Program-made: the position numbers and the translations under genes
In this document: positions 61,659 to 64,000 of the stretch, piece after piece
Position numbering within the stretch: the stretch's first letter is position 1
Layout: each line of letters opens with the position of its first letter
Notes under the pieces: generated by a model
What the model was told of the DNA's origin: nothing
What the model saw: only the letters and a program-made list of their open reading frames with translations
Databases searched by the model: none
NCBI GenBank assembly: GCA_025201365.1
Contig: JAIXMF010000009.1
Location: forward strand, 806,001-870,000
Reading direction: 5' to 3'
Length of the DNA stretch: 64,000 nt
DNA from: Syncephalis plumigaleata
Taxonomy: Eukaryota > Zoopagomycota > Zoopagomycetes > Zoopagales > Piptocephalidaceae

Positions 61659-63965
61659 TTAGTTTTTCTCATTCTCTTTGATGTTGGTTGACGATGACAA
61701 TGGTAGTTCGGGTACTGCTTGTGTCTCTAGAACAGTGGCCAACAAGTGATTAAGTCGTTTCAACATTGAACGTGGATCATCGAGTGCACCAGCGGCAATT
61801 TGAGCATTGGCAACCACCTAATAACATGGTTAATATATAGTAATTGTTATAGTGTTACTATTATTACTTACCTGTTCCGCCACTTCTTTAGCCAATTCCG
61901 GGCGTTGTTCCCTAGCATGGTAGAGGCCATAGATGACAGGATGATTTGGATTGATCTCTAGGTTAACCGGGTTGGGTGGCATCATAATACCCTTGTTGGA
62001 ACTAGAGATCATTTGCATCATACCTAATGGTTGTTGTGGTGATTATTATTAGATGATGTATACAACATCTAGATTACTCGTATAACTTACGTCGCATAGT
62101 AGGTGATTCAGGGTCAACTACAATGGCCGGATGAGATACAAGTCGTTTACTAGCCTATAATAATAGTAATAGTAATAGTAATAGTAATGATGGTTATATT
62201 ACTCGTTTCTCTATGGATATCGCGATAGAACAATAGTGAGTATTGCTGCTTACCTTGACTGAACGTAGACTTGTACCAAGTTGACTTAACATCCAATCAG
62301 ATAATGTTTGTGCTTGTTCATCGGTTAACTGGTTAGATTGCGTATTCGTGTTGTCGGCACTCTCGGTGGATAATGCCTTGAGTGCTTCCTCGGAATCGAT
62401 ACTGATCAAGCGTTTATCGCTTACTTGTCCCAGATTATGCATGACAAATTCATCGACCGAGTCGTACAAGTAAAGTACCTAATAAATGGTTATTATAAGT
62501 ATGTATTTAGTGTATATCATAATGACAATACCTCGATATTCTGCTCTTTGAATCGTTCGCTATACGGGCTTTCCTCGCCAAATTCACGACTTGGCACGCA
62601 TAAATAGTAGATGGCCGTTTGACTGTCGGGCATACGTGCTATGTAATCCTTGAATGAGGTAACCTTGCCCTTCTCGAGTGTTGACGACTCGAATCGTAAT
62701 AGCTTGCCAATGGCATCCTAGTTATTAAGTATTAGCAACTAGTATGACTAGTGTCATTGTTGCTGTTTTACCTTATGGTAGGAATCGGTACAAACACCTT
62801 CCTTTAGGAATACACCGAAATCACGCGCAAAATGATTGTATTTCTCGGGATCACGACGTGCCTCCTCGTCCAACCATTTACAAATACGCAGAGTCATCAC
62901 ATCACGTAGTCGCTTGATCAACGCGCTATCCTGTAACATCTCGCGTGACAAGTTCAATGGAATGTCCTCGGAATCAATAACACCTAATGTATTGTGGTTA
63001 GCCATTGTATTCCCAAAACTATTCTAGATGGATGTGCGTACCCTTAATGAATCGTAACCAGGCTGGTAACAAGGCTGCCGATTTGGACTGAATAAGCACT
63101 TTACGCGAGTAGAGACTGACACCGGGATCCATACGCTCCATGCCAAATTGTTCGGCATGATTCTCTGGCACGTAGAGTAAACTGTTAATACTCAATGGTG
63201 CATCTGTCTTGTAGTGTAATCGGAATCTTGGAAGATCCCACGTCTAGATGGAGCAATGATTAGTTAAGCTATTCCACGTACAAGCAAGTAATGATCTAGT
63301 TGTTGTTGCAGTTGTTGCTACTTACCGAAGCAATAAAACGATAGAATTCCTTGTGTTGCTCATCGGAAATGCTATTCTTATCCTAATATGAATAGTGATT
63401 AGCATATACAGTGAAATGAATGAGTGCTTATTATTAGAGTTACCATTGTCCATAAAGCCTCGACTGTATTGATCTTTTTACCGTTTAGATAAATAGGGAA
63501 TCCCACAAAGTTACTATACTTGAATACAATACCTAATCATCATAGCTTATTAGTATACGAATATGGCACTATTGTAAGATTTGTTAATTACTTTCGATTT
63601 TAGCACGATCTGCGAATTCCAAGCATTGATCACGTAAATCTACGACAATCTTCGTGCCTATATCCACATTGTCGGCCTCGGCAATAGTATAGGCACCCAA
63701 ACTGAATAATGATAATAATAATTAGTAATTATAGTGACTAGTAATCTGCTGGTACATACCCGTCTGAAGTCCAGCAGTAACCTTTGGCGTCCGGTTGTGC
63801 AGATCGAGTGTAGACGCGTACTTTATCGCCCACCATGAATGACGAGTAGAAACCAACGCCAAACTGACCGATAATCTTCTCGCGTGCATCGGCATTCTTA
63901 TCGCCAGTACTGTCGAGTTGTTCGATAAACGATTTCGAACCGGAACGAGCAATGGTGCCCAAATG
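61659..63965 (-). CDS. TRAP1: TRAP1-type (mitochondrial) Hsp90 chaperone, 5' part outside window
   Basis: Twelve visible exons (63965-63760, 63701-63592, 63532-63444, 63382-63326, 63243-63042, 62983-62772, 62717-62532, 62478-62254, 62154-62091, 62023-61872, 61817-61659), with the exon at 63965 joined to others beyond 64000. All phases agree. It contains [10 protein letters not shown] and [20 protein letters not shown] (the ATP lid and Gly-rich loop), [56 protein letters not shown] with the catalytic-loop Arg, [19 protein letters not shown], and the C-terminal dimer region [11 protein letters not shown] and [22 protein letters not shown]. The YVP, SRELGSS-like and LDDPR wording is that of TRAP1 and not cytosolic Hsp90; there is no charged linker and no MEEVD end. 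The N-terminal ATP-binding half and targeting sequence are off the edge. Confidence 0.93.
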
Positions 63966-64000
63966 CTACGGAATTATTAGATCAAATGTAGTTGATGCCA

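Overview
This 64 kb window reads as a fungal nuclear genome segment. Genes carry many short introns (mostly 45-100 nt, GT-AG, with CTAAC/CTAAT/CTGAT branch sites). They include fungal housekeeping genes: mitochondrial phosphatidylserine decarboxylase, AP-1 mu, Prp31, Rpt3, Lsm4, Atg12, Yvh1, V-ATPase subunit c, a 2-oxodicarboxylate carrier and a Spo12-motif protein. Asn/Ser/Thr-rich tracts and a TRAP1-type Hsp90, which as far as I recall is missing from yeasts, suggest an early-diverging fungus (for example a zoopagalean mycoparasite). That placement is inference only.

Layout. 1-9.9 kb: a small membrane protein, a TBC Rab-GAP, a two-exon protein with an MIT-like hairpin, and a secreted protein with a degenerate kinase domain. 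9.9-23.5 kb: PSD1; a single 1049-residue gene with three tandem methyltransferase-like domains; an Rtc3/SBDS-like protein; a kinase; APM1. 24.6-32.6 kb: two related single-pass membrane proteins with Ser/Thr/Pro-rich ectodomains, separated by 4.8 kb without a recognisable gene. 33.9-44.6 kb: PRP31/AS3MT, DNAJC8/LSM4 and ATG12/RPT3 as three head-to-head pairs with 150-220 bp between start codons, interrupted by a transposon copy. 46-51.3 kb: an F-box/zinc-ribbon protein, a duplicated Spo12-motif protein and a mitochondrial carrier. 52-57.4 kb: a second transposon copy, the microexon gene and a 233 bp remnant of the same transposon. 57.5-64 kb: ALKBH8-like oxygenase, YVH1, VMA3 and the 3' part of TRAP1 running off the window.

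The most striking item is at 55,105-57,006. A signal-peptide exon is followed by about nineteen consecutive microexons, most of exactly 3 nt, separated by tandemly related introns of about 80 nt. It appears to encode a small secreted basic peptide precursor and recalls the micro-exon genes of schistosomes and the many-exon effector genes of gall aphids. Second is a 2.5 kb inverted-repeat element (three copies) that carries an F-box gene together with a TnpB/Fanzor-like C-terminal fragment.

A caution for the reader: between about 35 and 60 kb many conserved genes are interrupted by isolated one-base losses, often in short homopolymers. These look more like uncorrected consensus errors than gene decay. 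Gene models there are given with the frame breaks named.
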